From assembly GCA_002335385.1 (NCBI GenBank), contig DCVK01000039.1, forward strand, positions 1 to 38,075: a stretch of DNA of 38,075 bases. The letters run 5' to 3'. The notes under the pieces were generated by a model. The model was not told the DNA's origin and did not search any database. It saw only the letters and a program-made list of their open reading frames with translations. Made by a program: the position numbers and the translations under genes. Below are positions 1-9,000 of the stretch, piece after piece (the first letter of the stretch is position 1; every line of letters starts with the position of its first letter). The stretch is from Candidatus Aminicenantes bacterium UBA2190. GTDB lineage: Bacteria > Acidobacteriota > Aminicenantia > UBA2199.

Positions 1-569
1 TAGGCGGCCATCTCGGCGAAGCTCCAGGTCGGCGCCGGGATGAGCTCGCGGCGCTTCTGCTCGTCGCTGCTGTGCAGCGAGAACTGGAACTGGAATGCCC
101 CGGGGCGGAAGCTCTCCTTGACCTCCAGCAGCCTTTGGAAGAATTCCCCGCAGCCGGCCGGGGCGATGGTCGACAGCGACACGATCAGCCCGGGTGCCTT
201 CAGCCTTCCCGGGAGGGCGGCGATGGCCTCGAGCACCGCCGGGTTCAGCGCCGGCTCGCCCATGCGCGCGAACTGGATCTTGAACTTTTCGCAGGGGATA
301 ACGCCGTTGGGGAAGCGCTTTTTGACCGGGTAGTCAATCTGGAAGTCGATTTCCTCCCGGCTCAATTTTCCCTGATACTTCCCCCCGGCATCGCACATGC
401 GGCAGGAAAAGGGACAGCCGAAAAGGCAGGAGACGACCAGCACCCATTTTTTTTCCCTGGGCAATGGCGGTTGCAGGGATTCCACGAACTCGACATGGCG
501 GCCGGGGCCCGCCCGGGCGATGTACACTCGGGCCAGGTCGTCCCGGCCCGTCGCGGCGACTACGTGCAT
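1..569 (-). CDS. Radical SAM protein, RlmN/Cfr-like core (partial, C-terminus outside window)
   Basis: Reading leftwards from the ATG at 569, the frame stays open for 189 codons to the window edge. The protein carries a CxxxCxxC cluster (C52, C56, C59, in the string CPFSCRMCDAGG) that would bind a [4Fe-4S] cluster and S-adenosylmethionine. It is followed by ARMGEPALNP (101-110) and QFSLHSSDEQKR (162-173). These resemble the GMGEP and SLHAPND segments of the RlmN/Cfr RNA methyltransferases, but the N-terminus is short and the protein is not a canonical RlmN. The start overlaps the end of the upstream FAD oxidoreductase by 10 bp, so it is the third gene of an operon. A GGAGG-like site (gaaggaggcag) lies just before the ATG. 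Family is confident from the cluster; substrate unknown. The radical-SAM catalytic cysteines seen in RlmN-type enzymes cannot be checked because the C-terminus is missing. Confidence 0.82.
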   Translation of the reverse strand, partial: MHVVAATGRDDLARVYIARAGPGRHVEFVESLQPPLPREKKWVLVVSCLFGCPFSCRMCDAGGKYQGKLSREEIDFQIDYPVKKRFPNGVIPCEKFKIQFARMGEPALNPAVLEAIAALPGRLKAPGLIVSLSTIAPAGCGEFFQRLLEVKESFRPGAFQFQFSLHSSDEQKRRELIPAPTWSFAEMAA

Positions 570-1450
570 CGACTGCCTCCTTCATGGATCTCCATGGCGG
601 CCCGCAGGCCGCCGGCGGCGGCGATGGCCGCCTGGCGGAAGCCGCCGTTGCCCACGTCGCCGGCCAGGAAAACGGCTTTTCGCGCCGCCAGTTCAGGCAG
701 CGCCGCCCGCAATTCCGGAGCGAGGAAGCCCAGCGCCGGCTCGCGGCCGATGGCCGTGAGCAGTCGCTGACAGAGAATCCCGCCTGTATCTTCCCCGTGC
801 GCGTCGCGAGCATGCAGGACCATGCCCGCTTCGCCCGCAAGGACTTCGGCGCGGGTCAGCCGGAAGTTCTCGTGCCAGACGACGCCCAGGCGGCGGCAGC
901 GATCGACCAGGAGCGGCAGGGCACGGGGCCGCCTGGAGCGGACCAGGATGTGGACCTCGTTGTTCCCGACCAGGCTCAGGGCGTAGTCGCAGGCGGCGTC
1001 GCCGCCGCCGATGATGGCGATGGTTTCGCCCCTGGCCTTGAGCAGGGGCAGCACGCCGGCGAACAGGCGGCCGCGCAGGTTCTCCGTGTCCAGGGGCGGA
1101 CCCGGAGGGAGGGGCACGGTGCCGCAGGCCAGGATCACCCGGGCGGCCGTAAGGGTCTCCCGTTCCGTACACAGCGTGAAGCGCCGGTCGTCATACGCCA
1201 AGTGCGTCACCCGGGCCTTTTTGATTTGGATGCCGGCCGCGGCCAATTGCCGCTTCAGCCGCGTGGCCAGGAGGCGGCCGGCCACTCCCCCGGGAACTCC
1301 CGGGAAGTTCTCCACGCAATTCGCCTCGTTCAGCAGGCCGCCGGCCCTGCTCTTTTCAAGCAGCAGGAACTCGATGCCGCTGCGCCGCAGCTGGACGGCG
1401 GCTGTGATGCCGGCCGGGCCGGCGCCGATGATGGCGATCGGGACCGTCAT
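560..1450 (-). CDS. Thioredoxin-reductase-like FAD/NAD(P)-dependent oxidoreductase lacking the redox CxxC
   Basis: A 296-residue flavoprotein of the low-molecular-weight thioredoxin reductase fold. The FAD-binding GAGPAG motif is at residues 8-13. CVENFPGVPGG matches the VENFPG segment of TrxR. IAIIGGGDAACDYA is the NAD(P)H-binding motif, and FLAGDVGNGGFRQAAIAAAGGL is the C-terminal FAD contact. The catalytic CATC-type pair that normally precedes the NAD(P)H motif is absent, so it should not reduce a thioredoxin. It may instead pass electrons to another partner, as ferredoxin-NADP reductase-type relatives do (inference). The start at 1450 is chosen because the ATG overlaps the upstream stop as ATGA and the FAD motif begins within ten residues; a longer frame to 1627 only shadows the upstream gene. 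Middle gene of a three-gene operon with the cysteine hydrolase and the radical SAM protein, to which it could supply electrons. Confidence 0.88.
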   Translation of the reverse strand: MTVPIAIIGAGPAGITAAVQLRRSGIEFLLLEKSRAGGLLNEANCVENFPGVPGGVAGRLLATRLKRQLAAAGIQIKKARVTHLAYDDRRFTLCTERETLTAARVILACGTVPLPPGPPLDTENLRGRLFAGVLPLLKARGETIAIIGGGDAACDYALSLVGNNEVHILVRSRRPRALPLLVDRCRRLGVVWHENFRLTRAEVLAGEAGMVLHARDAHGEDTGGILCQRLLTAIGREPALGFLAPELRAALPELAARKAVFLAGDVGNGGFRQAAIAAAGGLRAAMEIHEGGSRCT

Positions 1451-2103
1451 GAAGCCCTCGCCAGCGCCGCCAACAGGTCGGAGACGAGAAGCGGGACGGC
1501 AAAGCCATGAGCCAGCGCCCGCAGGCTGGCAAGGTGCAGTTCCCGGTTCAGGGTCGCCGTGCCGTCGATGGCCATGAAGACGGCGAAGCCGCGCATGAAG
1601 GCGGAGCGGGCCGTGCTCTCGCAGCAAAGGTGGGTCGTTACCCCGGTGATGACCAGCTGTTCCACTCCCTGCCGGCGCAGCACTTCCTCGAGATCGGTAT
1701 GATGAAACGCGTCATACTGGCTCTTCACCAGGACCTTGTTCTCCGGGGCCGGGAGGGCGCCGGCGATGGCGCCCAGGGGGTGGTCGCCGGTGAGCAGTTC
1801 GCGCCACCAGGCGGCCATCTGCCCCGCGTCCCGGGCGTTGTTGGCGTGGCGGGTGAAATGGACGGGCCGGCCGGCCTGGCGGAATGCCCCTGCCAGTGCC
1901 CGGATATTGGGGACGATCGCAGCCGCCGCAGGAAGAAACGCGTGGCTGTCCGCACGCAGGAAATAATCCTGCATGTCGATGATGAGCAGGGCCGAGCGCT
2001 CCGCGGCCAGGGCGGCGGCGCGGGGGTTGCGCGGCAGCTCCCCGGCCATCCGGGCGGCCTCGGCGGCGATGTTCTCGCGGGTGTAGTATTCTTCCTTGCG
2101 CAT
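1447..2103 (-). CDS. Isochorismatase/nicotinamidase-family cysteine hydrolase
   Basis: A 218-residue enzyme of the isochorismatase-like superfamily. The expected triad is visible: D43 in LLIIDMQDYF, K127 in KVLVKSQYDAF, and nucleophile C160 in VITGVTTHLCCESTAR. The family hydrolyses amides or enol ethers such as nicotinamide, N-carbamoyl compounds or isochorismate; the residues around C160 (THLCCESTAR) do not settle which. No signal peptide, so cytosolic. It heads the leftward operon: its stop overlaps the start of the FAD oxidoreductase (ATGA), and a TATAAT -10 box lies about 20 bp upstream. It has no obvious Shine-Dalgarno. The combination with a flavoprotein and radical SAM protein is not a pathway I recognise. 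Confidence 0.88.
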   Translation of the reverse strand: MRKEEYYTRENIAAEAARMAGELPRNPRAAALAAERSALLIIDMQDYFLRADSHAFLPAAAAIVPNIRALAGAFRQAGRPVHFTRHANNARDAGQMAAWWRELLTGDHPLGAIAGALPAPENKVLVKSQYDAFHHTDLEEVLRRQGVEQLVITGVTTHLCCESTARSAFMRGFAVFMAIDGTATLNRELHLASLRALAHGFAVPLLVSDLLAALARAS

Positions 2104-2123
2104 GGATGCTCGATGGAAGCTGC

Positions 2124-2152
2124 ATTATACCATAGCTTCCTGAGACCATTGT
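2124..2152 (-). promoter_or_regulatory. Putative promoter of the cysteine-hydrolase operon
   Basis: On the minus strand a perfect TATAAT -10 box (2129-2124) is preceded, after 17 bp, by a poor -35 (ACAATG). The start codon is 20 nt downstream. The -10 is convincing, the -35 is not. Confidence 0.4.
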
Positions 2153-2302
2153 CAGTGGTGGTGTCGGGAGGGGGATCAACGGAAATCAGTGACGGTGCCG
2201 AGTAATAATTTCATACTCCTCTTTATTGATCCCGCTGCAGCGCTGATTGCCACCCTGACACGGACAATGACACCGGAGATCGCCTGTCTTCTATTTTGGA
2301 AA

Positions 2303-2331
2303 TTGCATTTCCCCGGGGCAAAACTTATAAT
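2303..2331 (+). promoter_or_regulatory. Putative promoter of the amidase gene, leaderless arrangement
   Basis: TTGCAT (2303-2308), 17-bp spacer, TATAAT (2326-2331). Only 6 nt separate the -10 box from the ATG at 2338, so transcription would be expected to begin at or next to the A of the start codon. No Shine-Dalgarno is present. The same geometry is seen before the genes at 14489 and 33721. Confidence 0.6.
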
Positions 2332-2337
2332 TTGCCC

Positions 2338-3939
2338 ATGAAAAAGAAAATATTGAATCTGGCGCTGATGCCTGTCTTCGTGCTGTTCGCGCTGGCGGCC
2401 TGCGGCTGCAATTGCGCCGGCAGCCGGCCCGCCACCGAGCCCGGCTCTGTCATTGACCTGCAGGAGGTCAGTGCCGTCCAATTGCGCCAGGGATACGAGG
2501 CGGGGCGCTTCACCGTTGTCGACGTCGTGCAGGGCTACCTGAACCGCATCGAGGCCCTGGACCGTAACGGCCCCCGGCTCAACGCCATCCTGGCCGTCAA
2601 CCCCGACGCCCTGAAGATCGCGGCGGAACTGGACGCCGAGCTCGAGGCGGGAAACCCCCGCGGCCCGCTGCACGGAATCCCCGTCATCCTTAAGGACAAC
2701 ATCGACTCGACCGACCCGATGCCCACGACGGCCGGCGCCACGGCGCTGCGTTCTTCCTACGCGCGGAAAGACAGCTGGGTGGCGGAAAAGCTGCGGGCGG
2801 CCGGAGCCGTCATCCTGGGCAAGGCCAACCTGAGCGAGTGGGCCAACTTCCGCGCCAGCTATTCGTCGAGCGGCTGGAGCGGCGTGGGCGGCCAGACGCG
2901 CAACCCCTACGTGCTGGACCGCAACCCCTGCGGCTCCAGCTCGGGCTCGGGCGTGGCCGTCGCGGCCAGTCTCTGCGCCCTGGCCATCGGCACCGAGACC
3001 AACGGCTCGATTGTCTGTCCGGCGACCAACAACGGCATCGTCGGCATCAAGCCCACGGTCGGACTGGTCAGCCGCTCCGGCATCATCCCCATCTCCTTCA
3101 GCCAGGACACGGCCGGTCCCATGGCGCGCACCGTGGAGGATGCGGCGTTGTGCCTTGGCGTCCTGACCGGGGTTGATCCCGCCGACGCCAAGACGGCGGC
3201 CGCCCAGGGGAACCATCGTGAGGATTACACGAAATTCCTGAAGGCGGACGGGCTGAAGGGGAAGCGCATCGGCCTGATGAAGAACCTCATGGGCTACCAC
3301 TACCGAGTCGATATCCTGATGGAACAGGCGGCGGACTTCATGAAAAGCCGGGGGGCCGAGGTCATCGAGGTGGAAGGGCCCAAGGAGGGACCGATCGAAA
3401 GCGACTCCTTCCAGGTCATGCTCTACGAGTTCAAGGACGGGCTCAACAAGTACTTCGCCGGAGTGGGCGCTGCTGCAGCGGTGCGGGACCTGGCCGGGCT
3501 CATCGAGTTCAATAAAAAAGACCCGGTGGAGCTGCGCTGGTTCGACCAGAAGCTCCTGGAACAGGCGAATGAGAAAGGGGGCCTGGAGGCGGCCGAATAC
3601 CGGAAAGCTCTTGAGTCGATGCTCAAGGCCGCGCGCGACGAGGGGATCGACCGGCTGCTGGCCGAGCACAAGCTGGATGTCCTGATGGCGCCGACGGGAG
3701 CGCCGGCCTGGAAGACCGATTGGATCGACGGCGACCACTTCACGGGCAGCAGCTCTTCGCTGGCGGCCATCGCCGGCTATCCGAGCGTCACCGTGCCCAT
3801 GGGCTTTGTCGAGGAGCTGCCGGTGAACGTCTCATTCTTCGGCCGCGCCTGGAGCGAGCCGCTGCTGCTGGAGATCGCCTTCGCCTACGAGCAGGGGACG
3901 AAGCACCGCCGGGCGCCCAAATACCTCGTTTCCGATTGA
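2338..3939 (+). CDS. Amidase-signature family hydrolase, lipoprotein
   Basis: A 533-residue amidase-signature enzyme. The Ser-cisSer-Lys triad is readable: K119 in VILKDNID, cis-Ser S200 in NPCGSSSGSG, and nucleophile S224 in TETNGSIVCPA. GIVGIKPTVGLVSRSG and DTAGPMARTVEDAA are further family signatures. The N-terminus is a lipoprotein signal with a LAAC lipobox (C22), so the enzyme should be lipid-anchored outside the cytoplasm and probably acts on peptide or amide substrates there rather than in tRNA-dependent amidation. I start it at 2338 instead of the longer frame from 2296, because only this start gives a clean signal peptide and because a promoter -10 box sits 6 nt upstream. Convergent with the downstream CARDB-like gene. 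Substrate cannot be read from the sequence. Confidence 0.93.
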   Translation: MKKKILNLALMPVFVLFALAACGCNCAGSRPATEPGSVIDLQEVSAVQLRQGYEAGRFTVVDVVQGYLNRIEALDRNGPRLNAILAVNPDALKIAAELDAELEAGNPRGPLHGIPVILKDNIDSTDPMPTTAGATALRSSYARKDSWVAEKLRAAGAVILGKANLSEWANFRASYSSSGWSGVGGQTRNPYVLDRNPCGSSSGSGVAVAASLCALAIGTETNGSIVCPATNNGIVGIKPTVGLVSRSGIIPISFSQDTAGPMARTVEDAALCLGVLTGVDPADAKTAAAQGNHREDYTKFLKADGLKGKRIGLMKNLMGYHYRVDILMEQAADFMKSRGAEVIEVEGPKEGPIESDSFQVMLYEFKDGLNKYFAGVGAAAAVRDLAGLIEFNKKDPVELRWFDQKLLEQANEKGGLEAAEYRKALESMLKAARDEGIDRLLAEHKLDVLMAPTGAPAWKTDWIDGDHFTGSSSSLAAIAGYPSVTVPMGFVEELPVNVSFFGRAWSEPLLLEIAFAYEQGTKHRRAPKYLVSD

Positions 3940-3941
3940 GC

Positions 3942-3968
3942 AAAAAAAAAGGGCGGCGCGGGCCGCCC
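3942..3968 (-). terminator. Rho-independent terminator of the Kre9/CARDB-like gene
   Basis: On the minus strand a 7-bp GC stem (ggGCGGC/GCCGCcc type, 3968-3951, 4-nt loop) is followed directly by nine T residues (3950-3942). It lies 25 bp beyond the stop of the minus-strand gene and 3 bp beyond the amidase stop. It lacks a T tract in the plus direction, so it probably works mainly on the minus strand. Confidence 0.85.
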
Positions 3969-3993
3969 CATATGCGCTGTGCGGAATGCGGTC

Positions 3994-5424
3994 CTAGTCG
4001 GGAACGGTGAAGGAGAAACCGGAAGTGTTGTTGCGGGAAAAGTCGTCGGGACTGGTGATGGTGGCGACGACGCGGTAGGTCGCCCCCTCCTTGAGCTTGG
4101 GATGGTGGGCGTTGCGGTGGCCCTGCTTGCCGAATTTCTGCTCGGCCGTCTTGACCCATTCCTCGCCGCTGGCCAGCGACTCGATGGTCCAGCTGCCGCC
4201 GGCGAAGCGCATCAGCCCGCCGGAGTCGAACATCTCCCACTTGACCCGGATGCCCCGCAGCGGGAATTCCCGGTTATGGCTGACGCGGATCTTGAACTTC
4301 AGGCGGTAGTCCCAGCCGCCCTGCATGTACAGACGCGACAGCTCCAGGTCGTCGCGCGGCGCCGAGATGCGGATGTCCAGGATGGAGAAGCGCGTCTCGA
4401 TGGTGTTGTCGTTCTCGTTGGTCTCGTCGATCTGCGAGGTCGGACCGTCGGCCATCACCCGGACCAAAAGACCCGTGACGGTGACGCCGTCCGGGGCCAG
4501 GGGATGCAGGTAGATGTCGCCCTCGGCGCCTGCGGCCAGGGTGACGCGGCGGACGACGGTCTGGGCGCCCGGCCCGCCCCCTTCGGGGAAGGTCAGGCGG
4601 AAGGAGACGTCCATGTCGATGGCGCTGATGTGGTTCTTGACCCGGGCGACGATCCAGCCGCCGCGGCTCAGGACATGGCGCACGCTCTTCAATTCCAGGT
4701 TGCGCAACACGTTCAGCACGCCGGGGAACACGAACTCGCCGACGGTGTAGTTGGTCAGGGCGAACTCGGGGCTCTTCGAGGCCACGGAGTTGTCGGTGGT
4801 CGAGACGCGGATCTTGTAATCCGTGCCGGGCTCGGCCGTGCCGCCGATGTACTGGCCGGCCGGCCAGTTGTAGGAAGTGGTGCCGGCCGGCAGGGGGTCG
4901 GCGATGACCCCGACCATGTCGCCGCCGGTGCGGGTCAGCTGCAGCCGGAGCGGCTGGCTGACGCCGGTCAGGGACCAAGTGATGGTGCGGCTGTCGCCGA
5001 TGCGGTGGGGCGATGTGCCGCTGAGGCGCACGTTGCTGATCGTGCCTGCCGGGCCCGAAGGCTCCTCGCCGCCGACAAGGTAAAAAGTCCGGTCGCTGCG
5101 GCCGTACACATCCTCGTTCGCCGCGTAGATGCGGATGCGGTATTCGCCGGCGGCCGCGGTCCCCGGGCTCAGCTGGCCGACGTTCCAGGTATAGCTGTGA
5201 TCGCTGGCCGGCACGGTGGCGATGGGGCCGACACGATCGCCCGAGGGATGGATCAGGTTGATGACCACGTTGCCGGTGACGCCGGAACAGGTCCAGGTGA
5301 TGGCTTCACTGTGGCCCAGCGTCCAGCTCTCGCCGCCGGCCGGCGTGAGCACGGTGATCGACTGGCCGAATGCCAGCCCGGCGGCAAAAAACGCCGCAAT
5401 GACGAATAGCGCTGTTCTCTTCAT
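3994..5424 (-). CDS. Secreted protein with two Kre9/KNH-like domains and CARDB-like C-terminal domains
   Basis: A 476-residue exported protein. Residues 1-20 form a signal peptide ending AGLAFG-Q. Two similar Ig-like modules follow, beginning ITVLTPAGGESWTLG (from 23) and ISNVRLSGTSPHRIGDS (from about 129). Both have the pattern of the Ser-Thr-rich Kre9/KNH-type domain (ITW...G, YxWxxGQ..G, YxIRI). The C-terminal half has two CARDB-like beta-sandwiches: the first (around 235-345) contains LVRVMADGPTSQIDETNENDNTIETRF, and the second (around 350-476) ends in NNTSGFSFTVPD. Such modules are adhesive or structural; no catalytic residues are evident. The start is supported by a full AAGGAGG Shine-Dalgarno (5438-5432, minus strand) 7 nt upstream. 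It ends at an intrinsic terminator and appears monocistronic. Role at the cell surface is inference. Confidence 0.82.
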   Translation of the reverse strand: MKRTALFVIAAFFAAGLAFGQSITVLTPAGGESWTLGHSEAITWTCSGVTGNVVINLIHPSGDRVGPIATVPASDHSYTWNVGQLSPGTAAAGEYRIRIYAANEDVYGRSDRTFYLVGGEEPSGPAGTISNVRLSGTSPHRIGDSRTITWSLTGVSQPLRLQLTRTGGDMVGVIADPLPAGTTSYNWPAGQYIGGTAEPGTDYKIRVSTTDNSVASKSPEFALTNYTVGEFVFPGVLNVLRNLELKSVRHVLSRGGWIVARVKNHISAIDMDVSFRLTFPEGGGPGAQTVVRRVTLAAGAEGDIYLHPLAPDGVTVTGLLVRVMADGPTSQIDETNENDNTIETRFSILDIRISAPRDDLELSRLYMQGGWDYRLKFKIRVSHNREFPLRGIRVKWEMFDSGGLMRFAGGSWTIESLASGEEWVKTAEQKFGKQGHRNAHHPKLKEGATYRVVATITSPDDFSRNNTSGFSFTVPD

Positions 5425-5517
5425 GAAAGAACCTCCTTGTTGGACTTTGCCTGTTAGATACCGTTTTTACCTTTTTATCTCAGCGAAAAATATTTGTTGC
5501 CCTCCGCGGGAAAGCGC

Positions 5518-5546
5518 TTTTCATGGCGCGGCCACTGGAATATAAT
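5518..5546 (+). promoter_or_regulatory. Putative promoter of the DUF3795 gene
   Basis: TTTTCA (5518-5523), 17-bp spacer, TATAAT (5541-5546). Transcription would start near 5553, just ahead of the AAGGAG site (5555-5560) that serves the ATG at 5567. Confidence 0.55.
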
Positions 5547-5566
5547 CAGCAGGCAAGGAGCCGGCC

Positions 5567-6034
5567 ATGCTCACGAGGAAGCAATTCTGCCAGAGCTGCC
5601 TGGCCCTGATGCTGGCCGGGTGCTTCGCGAAAGCGCAGCCGGCAGCCGGGCGCAAGGAGGATATTGTGCATCAGGAGGAGGAGAAGGAAATGAAGGAAAA
5701 GATCATCGGCGCCTGCGGCATCGTCTGCAGCGCCTGCCCCACCTATATCGCCACGAGCAGCGACGACGACGCCCTGCGCGCCAGGACCGCGCAGGAATGG
5801 TCGCAGATGTACCACGCCGACATCCAGGCGGTTGACATCAACTGCGACGGCTGCCCCAGTGACGGGCCGCGCCTGTTCGCCCACTGCCTGGAATGCGAGA
5901 TTCGCGCCTGCGCCCACGGCCGCAAGCTGGTCACCTGCGCCCCTTGCCCGGAATATGCCTGCCGGAAGTTGCAGGAATTCTTCGCCATGGTGCCGCAGGC
6001 CCGGGAGACGCTGGACGGGCTCAGGAAGCAATAG
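5567..6034 (+). CDS. Cysteine-rich DUF3795-type protein, possible lipoprotein form
   Basis: 155 residues as annotated. From about residue 45 the protein shows the DUF3795 pattern: ACGIVCSACPTYIAT (C50, C54, C57), NCDGCPSDG (C93, C96), then HCLEC, ACAHG, CAPCPEYAC. These eleven cysteines probably bind zinc or an iron-sulphur cluster; the biochemical role of the family is unknown. Three starts are credible. ATG 5567 has AAGGAG and a promoter just upstream, and yields a short lipoprotein-like signal with an LAGC lipobox (C19). GTG 5666 has a perfect AAGGAGG 6 nt before it. ATG 5690 lies behind a purine-rich GGAGGAGGAGAAGG. The two inner starts would give cytosolic proteins. The gene may be co-transcribed with the giant gene 48 bp downstream. 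Its last codons and downstream flank recur at 12549-12618. Confidence 0.8.
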   Translation: MLTRKQFCQSCLALMLAGCFAKAQPAAGRKEDIVHQEEEKEMKEKIIGACGIVCSACPTYIATSSDDDALRARTAQEWSQMYHADIQAVDINCDGCPSDGPRLFAHCLECEIRACAHGRKLVTCAPCPEYACRKLQEFFAMVPQARETLDGLRKQ

Positions 6035-6073
6035 GAAACCGTTCGACGCTCGAAGTTTTCAGAACAAAGACAT
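6004..6073 (+). repeat. Left copy of a 70-bp direct repeat flanking the TamB-TamA fusion gene
   Basis: This segment contains the last nine codons and stop of the DUF3795 gene plus the next 39 bp. It aligns without gaps to 12549-12618 at 59 of 70 positions by hand count. It includes one 7-bp-periodic array (GTTCGAC then GCTCGAA at 6041-6054). Confidence 0.85.
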
Positions 6074-6082
6074 CGGGATGCC

Positions 6083-9000
6083 ATGAGGAAAAAAAAGACA
6101 TGGATCGTTGGTCTCGCCGCCATGTCGTTCATCTTGGTCTTGTTTGTTTTCAACAAGTTTTTTGCCAGCCCGATCGTCCTGTCGGCCATCAACACCTACT
6201 TGGGGGAAAATTTCGGCACGTCTGTTTCGGCGGCGGCAAGCGATTTCAACATATTTTCTCTCGGTTTTTCAATGGAGCAGCCTGTTTTTTATGCCATGGG
6301 AAAAAAACCCGGCCGCGCTTTCCTGAAAGCCGAAAAGGTCGAGATCCGGGTCACTCTGGATCTTTTGTTGGGCAGGAAAATCCATTTCAGGCAAATTCAC
6401 TTGGATAAGCCCTATATTCTTGTCCAGATCCTGAAGGACGGCTCCGATAATTTGCCAATCATCAAGCCGTCGGCGGAGATGGCCGCCATCCCCGAATTCA
6501 TTTTCGATCGACTGACCATGAGCGAGATGCGGGTGTTCTGGAGCGATGAAACAAACAAAATGACCCTGCTTTCCCCAATACTGAATGTGGAGCTGATAGC
6601 AAAAGGGGATGGCGACCACCAATTGTCCGTCGATCATTCGGGTCCGGGCGAGCTTTCTATCCATGGCCGCAATAAAAAAATAAGTAAGCTGCACCTGGAC
6701 GGCCGGATCAGCCACCAGCGCCTGGCCATTGCCCAAGCGGGCATGCAGATCGAAAAATCAGAGTTGGATATTTCGGGAGTTCTGAGCAATTGGCTGGCCA
6801 TGCAATTGGACATGCAAGTCAAAGGCAATGTATCTGCCGGGGATTTTTCGGACCTGCTGCCGCCGGGAAGCGCGAACCGGGAGCTGGGGCGCCTGGGCCG
6901 CATCCGCTTTGGATGGCAATTGGTTCAAGATCGGGAATTCCTGAAGCTCAATGAGATCGACATTTCCGCTTTGCATGGCGAAATTCTCGGCCATGCCGTA
7001 ATTTCGCGCCTGGCTGAAAAAACTCCCCATCATTTGCTTTTGAACTGGAAGGGCCTGGATCTCAGCCTGCTGAAAGGGGTCCTGCCGGCCGATATTTTTT
7101 CGTATGCTTCCGGCAATATGGATGTTTCCTTCCTGACTTTTGCGCGAACGGCGCTCGAGGGTTCCCTGAGCGCTCAATTCAAGCCAAAGGCCATGCGGGC
7201 GCATGAGCCGGACGGGGTGGCACTGGCAGGGGACTTGCGCCTGGGTTTTGCCCGAGGTGCCATCCTGGTCAAGAAAGCGCACTTGCACTCCCGGGGGAAC
7301 AGCATCCAGGGCGAATTCAATATTGATCAGGACACGCTTTCCGGGTTCATTCATGGCCAGATCAACCATCTGCGGGGGATCCTGCTTTCTCTCTCGCCCT
7401 TCAACGATACGGTGCGCTCCCTGGCGGAAATGAAAATCGACGGCGAGATGCGGATCGCCGCAGCTCTATCGGGCACAATGGCAAAACCTGTTTTGCAGGT
7501 CCGGCTTACTCAGGGCAAGATCAGGAATCTCACGCGCTCGCCCCTGGAATTCGCGGGATCGCTGTTGTTACAAAACCGGGTTTTGCAGATCGGCGACATG
7601 CGCATCAGCCAATCCGGGGGAATGGTGGTCGTTAATGGCGCCCTGTCCGCAGGGGCCGCCGGCCAGGGCATGGACCTGCGGCTGCAGTCCTCGGGGCTGG
7701 ACCTGGCCCATTGGGGCAGGGAATTACCTTTCGCTTTGCCGCCCATGCAGGGCATATTGGATTTCGACGTCAGGCTGACCAAAAAACCCGATGTGCCTTT
7801 CCTGTTCAACACATTGGCCGACGGAGAATTTTCCCTGAGCGATTTTAATTTCGCGCAGATGCAATTGGGGAATGTCCGGGGGAAAATCAATTCCACCAGG
7901 GAGAAAATCAATTTTTTGCTGCACATACCGTCCAGCAATTCTGAGCTTTCCGGCGCCATGGACTTGCGCCAGCCATTTGGGACAAAAATCGAGATTTCGA
8001 CCCGCGATGGTTCCCTAAAGGAAGTTGCAAGGCTGCTGCCCATGCCGATCCGGGACCGACTCTCGGGAACGGTCAGCGGCCGGGCGCAAGTGGCGTTTCT
8101 GCCAATGCAATTCAGGGAATCTCTTTCCATTTCCTGCGAGATGTCGGATCTGCACATGATCTCGGGGAATCGGGAACTGCGGAACAAAAACCCACTGCAC
8201 CTTGCGTATCGGTCCGGAGCCCTGGCCATGGAGGACGTTTCTTTCATGATGGAGCAGGTGGAGGTTCACGTTTCCGGTGAGCTCACGTCGGAAGCGCGCC
8301 CCGGAAAGGAGATCACTGTTTCGGCAAAGGGCACGGGGGATTTTCTGAGCATTTTCCTGCCGGATCTGCTGTTGGAAGGCGATCTGGATGCCAAGATAGT
8401 GATCAAAGGCTCAATGGCCGCTCCGGTCTACTCCGGGTCCGTCCGGGTTGAACAGGGCCGGTTGCTCACGTATTCTCAGGCCCTGCCCCTGACCAACATG
8501 CACGTGCAGCTGGAGTTGAAAGATAACCTGTTGATCCTGCATTCGCTCCGCTTCAATATTCGGGATGGGGAAGTGAGCGGCAGGGGAACCGTGCCCATGT
8601 CATGGCTTAAATTGCCGATCGGAAACCTGCCCCACTCCCAGGCAATGGGAACCGGCAATGTGGATCTGACCCTTTCGCAATGCCCTCTGGCCGGCATCGC
8701 CGCTTTCCTGGTCGGGAGCTTCCCGGCAAACACAACCGGTGCCGTGAGCGGCAGCATCCATTTTCAGGGGGAAAATCCCGATCTTTCGGACCTGGTCGGC
8801 TCCGCCACGCTGTCATTGGCTGATTTGAGCATCAATGGCCTGCATTTTTCCCTGAAGGAGCCGATAAAAATCATCAGCAAGGAGCAGCGGATCATTTTGC
8901 AGGAAGTGGCTTTATTCGGGCAGGAGGACCTGCAACTAACGGCGAAAGGCTTTGTCGGCCTGCAAAAGGAAAAGCCGCTGGAATTTTCCCTGAAAGGGAA

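Larger units (their letters stand above)
2104..2337. other. Divergent intergenic region (234 bp)
   Basis: Spacer between the leftward cysteine-hydrolase operon and the rightward amidase. It is noticeably more AT-rich than its surroundings and holds one promoter for each side (see separate entries). I see no RNA gene or repeat in the middle part. Confidence 0.6.

Noticed and set aside
2176..3738. A 520-codon minus-strand frame opposite the amidase
   Set aside because: The amidase triad and lipobox on the plus strand are clear; the antisense frame has no recognisable motif.
3979..5409. A 476-codon plus-strand frame opposite the Kre9/CARDB-like protein
   Set aside because: Same span as the real gene, whose signal peptide, Shine-Dalgarno and terminator support the minus strand.
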